From the NCBI GenBank assembly GCA_020440935.1, contig JAGRNC010000182.1:1-5789 (forward strand): 5,789 nt of DNA. The letters are read 5' to 3'. The position numbers and the translations under genes were made by a program. A model generated the notes under the pieces. That model did no database searches, was not told the origin of the DNA, and worked only from the letters and a program-made list of their open reading frames with translations. This DNA comes from Leptospiraceae bacterium. GTDB taxonomy: Bacteria > Spirochaetota > Leptospiria > Leptospirales > Leptonemataceae. Shown here one piece after another: positions 4,777-5,789 of the stretch (position 1 is the first letter of the stretch; each line of letters begins with the position of its first letter).

Positions 4777-5789
4777 CGCGCTTCCGATGCTTTTTGAAGT
4801 ACTTTACCAGCGCCACGCGATTGCCCTTTTCATTGTAGCGTACAATGTCAAATGCCGACACAGTCATCATGATTCCACGACCATGCGCCATGTACTGAGC
4901 ATTTAGTTCGCGTTCATCGGTCTGCAGCATCTTTCTATGATCGAACCCTTTCCCTTCATCGGTGATTCGAAAGGCTACTCGATCAGAATCGATGGCATAC
5001 TCGATCTGGACTTTTCTTTTTTTGTAGCGCTCATCATTTCTACGTTGTTCAATCAGAGCAAGATAGCTTCCCTCTTCGAGAGCGGCGGTCTTTTCGTCGA
5101 ATGTGATCTCCAGATTTCCATGCTCGATGGCATTGATGATGATCTCTCGAAGGCTTGTTCGCACAGTCATCTGCATATCGGAATCGGCAAATCGCGCCAC
5201 CAGAGAACTAAGTCTTTGACTGAGAATTTCAGCATTCCGGACGTAGTTTTCGATGGCAAATTCCACACGCTCGCGGATTAGATACCGGGCCAGAACGTCT
5301 TCGGTCACAAGCGTGGAACGACCCAGAATTTCGCGACGGCCGTCTTCGTATTCCAGATACTGCAAGCGCACGGAAGCGTCCCGCGGTTCCATAACATGTT
5401 TTTGTTTGAATTCGGTCTGAAAGGAAATGCTGGTTCCCGGCTGGGTTAGCTCTTCCAGTTTCTCGAGAACAAAAATCTTGTTCAGCGAGTCTTTCCAATC
5501 GCGATTGTAAATGAGCTCCAGGAAATTCATTTCGAGCAGCTCTTCCGTGCTGTATTTCAGAGAACGCTGGAATGCCTTGTTTACCATGGTGAAATTCCAG
5601 GTTTCATCCAGAGTAAAAATAAAATCATCCGCCTCCTCTACGAGGGTGCGTAATCTTGTGCTCACCTGCTCCGCGTTATTGCGAGCAGCGCTCAGTTCGC
5701 GAACATTGCTATGCAAGGAAGCCGAGAGCTGATTGATTCGATCTCCCATACCCAGCGACAGAAGCATAACTTCCAGCGCCGATCCTATC
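4766..5789 (-). CDS. Sensor protein with PAS and RsbW-like ATPase domains (C-terminal part)
   Basis: The gene continues past the right edge: the frame is open through the last complete codon (5788-5786) and the visible start reads IGSALEVMLLSLGMGDRINQL, which resembles the last membrane helix and exit of 7TMR-DISM sensor proteins. The ATG at 5767 is therefore probably internal. Counting from it, a coiled-coil-like linker (about 10-45) leads to a PAS domain (about 40-155, including DDFIFTLDETWNFTMVNKAF), a helical linker, and an ATPase domain with the N box E208-N212-H216-N218, the DEGKGF box (270-275) and the HGRGI box (295-299). This ATPase type is that of RsbW/SpoIIAB anti-sigma kinases. 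No histidine resembling a phospho-acceptor is seen in the linker before it. It is upstream of, and overlaps, the GluQRS-like gene, so it probably leads the operon. Signals and partner are unknown. Confidence 0.88.
   Translation of the reverse strand, partial: IGSALEVMLLSLGMGDRINQLSASLHSNVRELSAARNNAEQVSTRLRTLVEEADDFIFTLDETWNFTMVNKAFQRSLKYSTEELLEMNFLELIYNRDWKDSLNKIFVLEKLEELTQPGTSISFQTEFKQKHVMEPRDASVRLQYLEYEDGRREILGRSTLVTEDVLARYLIRERVEFAIENYVRNAEILSQRLSSLVARFADSDMQMTVRTSLREIIINAIEHGNLEITFDEKTAALEEGSYLALIEQRRNDERYKKRKVQIEYAIDSDRVAFRITDEGKGFDHRKMLQTDERELNAQYMAHGRGIMMTVSAFDIVRYNEKGNRVALVKYFKKHRKRGGV

Overview
The window is a compact, gene-dense piece of bacterial chromosome of moderate GC. The best guess for the source is a spirochaete of the Leptospira/Leptonema/Turneriella group. 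The main pointer is the sensor protein at the right edge: a 7TM-type membrane segment, a PAS domain and an RsbW-like ATPase containing 'SLREIIINAIEHGNLEI' and 'ITDEGKGFDHRKM', an arrangement I associate with leptospires. This assignment rests on remembered family resemblance and was not tested by a search. No mobile element, CRISPR array, RNA gene or long repeat is visible.

Layout from left to right. Positions 1-141 probably hold the start of a minus-strand gene leaving the window (putative signal peptide and promoter), with a competing open frame on the plus strand. A strong hairpin terminator (142-173) follows. Next is a two-gene minus-strand unit read from right to left: an ArsC/Spx-like thioredoxin-fold protein (1213-881), then a DUF3332-type membrane or lipoprotein-like protein (842-198), ending at that terminator. 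A 143-bp divergent intergenic region (1214-1356) contains a perfect 14-bp palindrome. A LytTR-type response regulator runs on the plus strand (1357-2085). It converges, across 26 bp, on a three-gene minus-strand cluster that enters from the right edge: the sensor ATPase (C-terminal part only, 5789-4766), a glutamyl-Q tRNA(Asp) synthetase-like protein (4776-3817, overlapping the sensor gene by 11 bp), and a Tat-exported D-aminoacylase-type amidohydrolase (3782-2112, 34 bp further on).

Functionally, this is a signalling-rich housekeeping neighbourhood and not an obvious defence or mobile island. The sensor ATPase has no visible phospho-acceptor histidine in the part shown, so it may act like an anti-sigma-factor-type kinase and not as a classical histidine kinase. 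The response regulator next to the cluster is a possible partner but is not in the same operon. The most notable points are the tight coupling of a sensor kinase to a tRNA-modifying enzyme and an exported deacylase, the degenerate zinc site of the tRNA-modifying enzyme, and the Asp in place of Cys at a metal-site motif of the deacylase. I did not find convincing evidence for a wholly new system.
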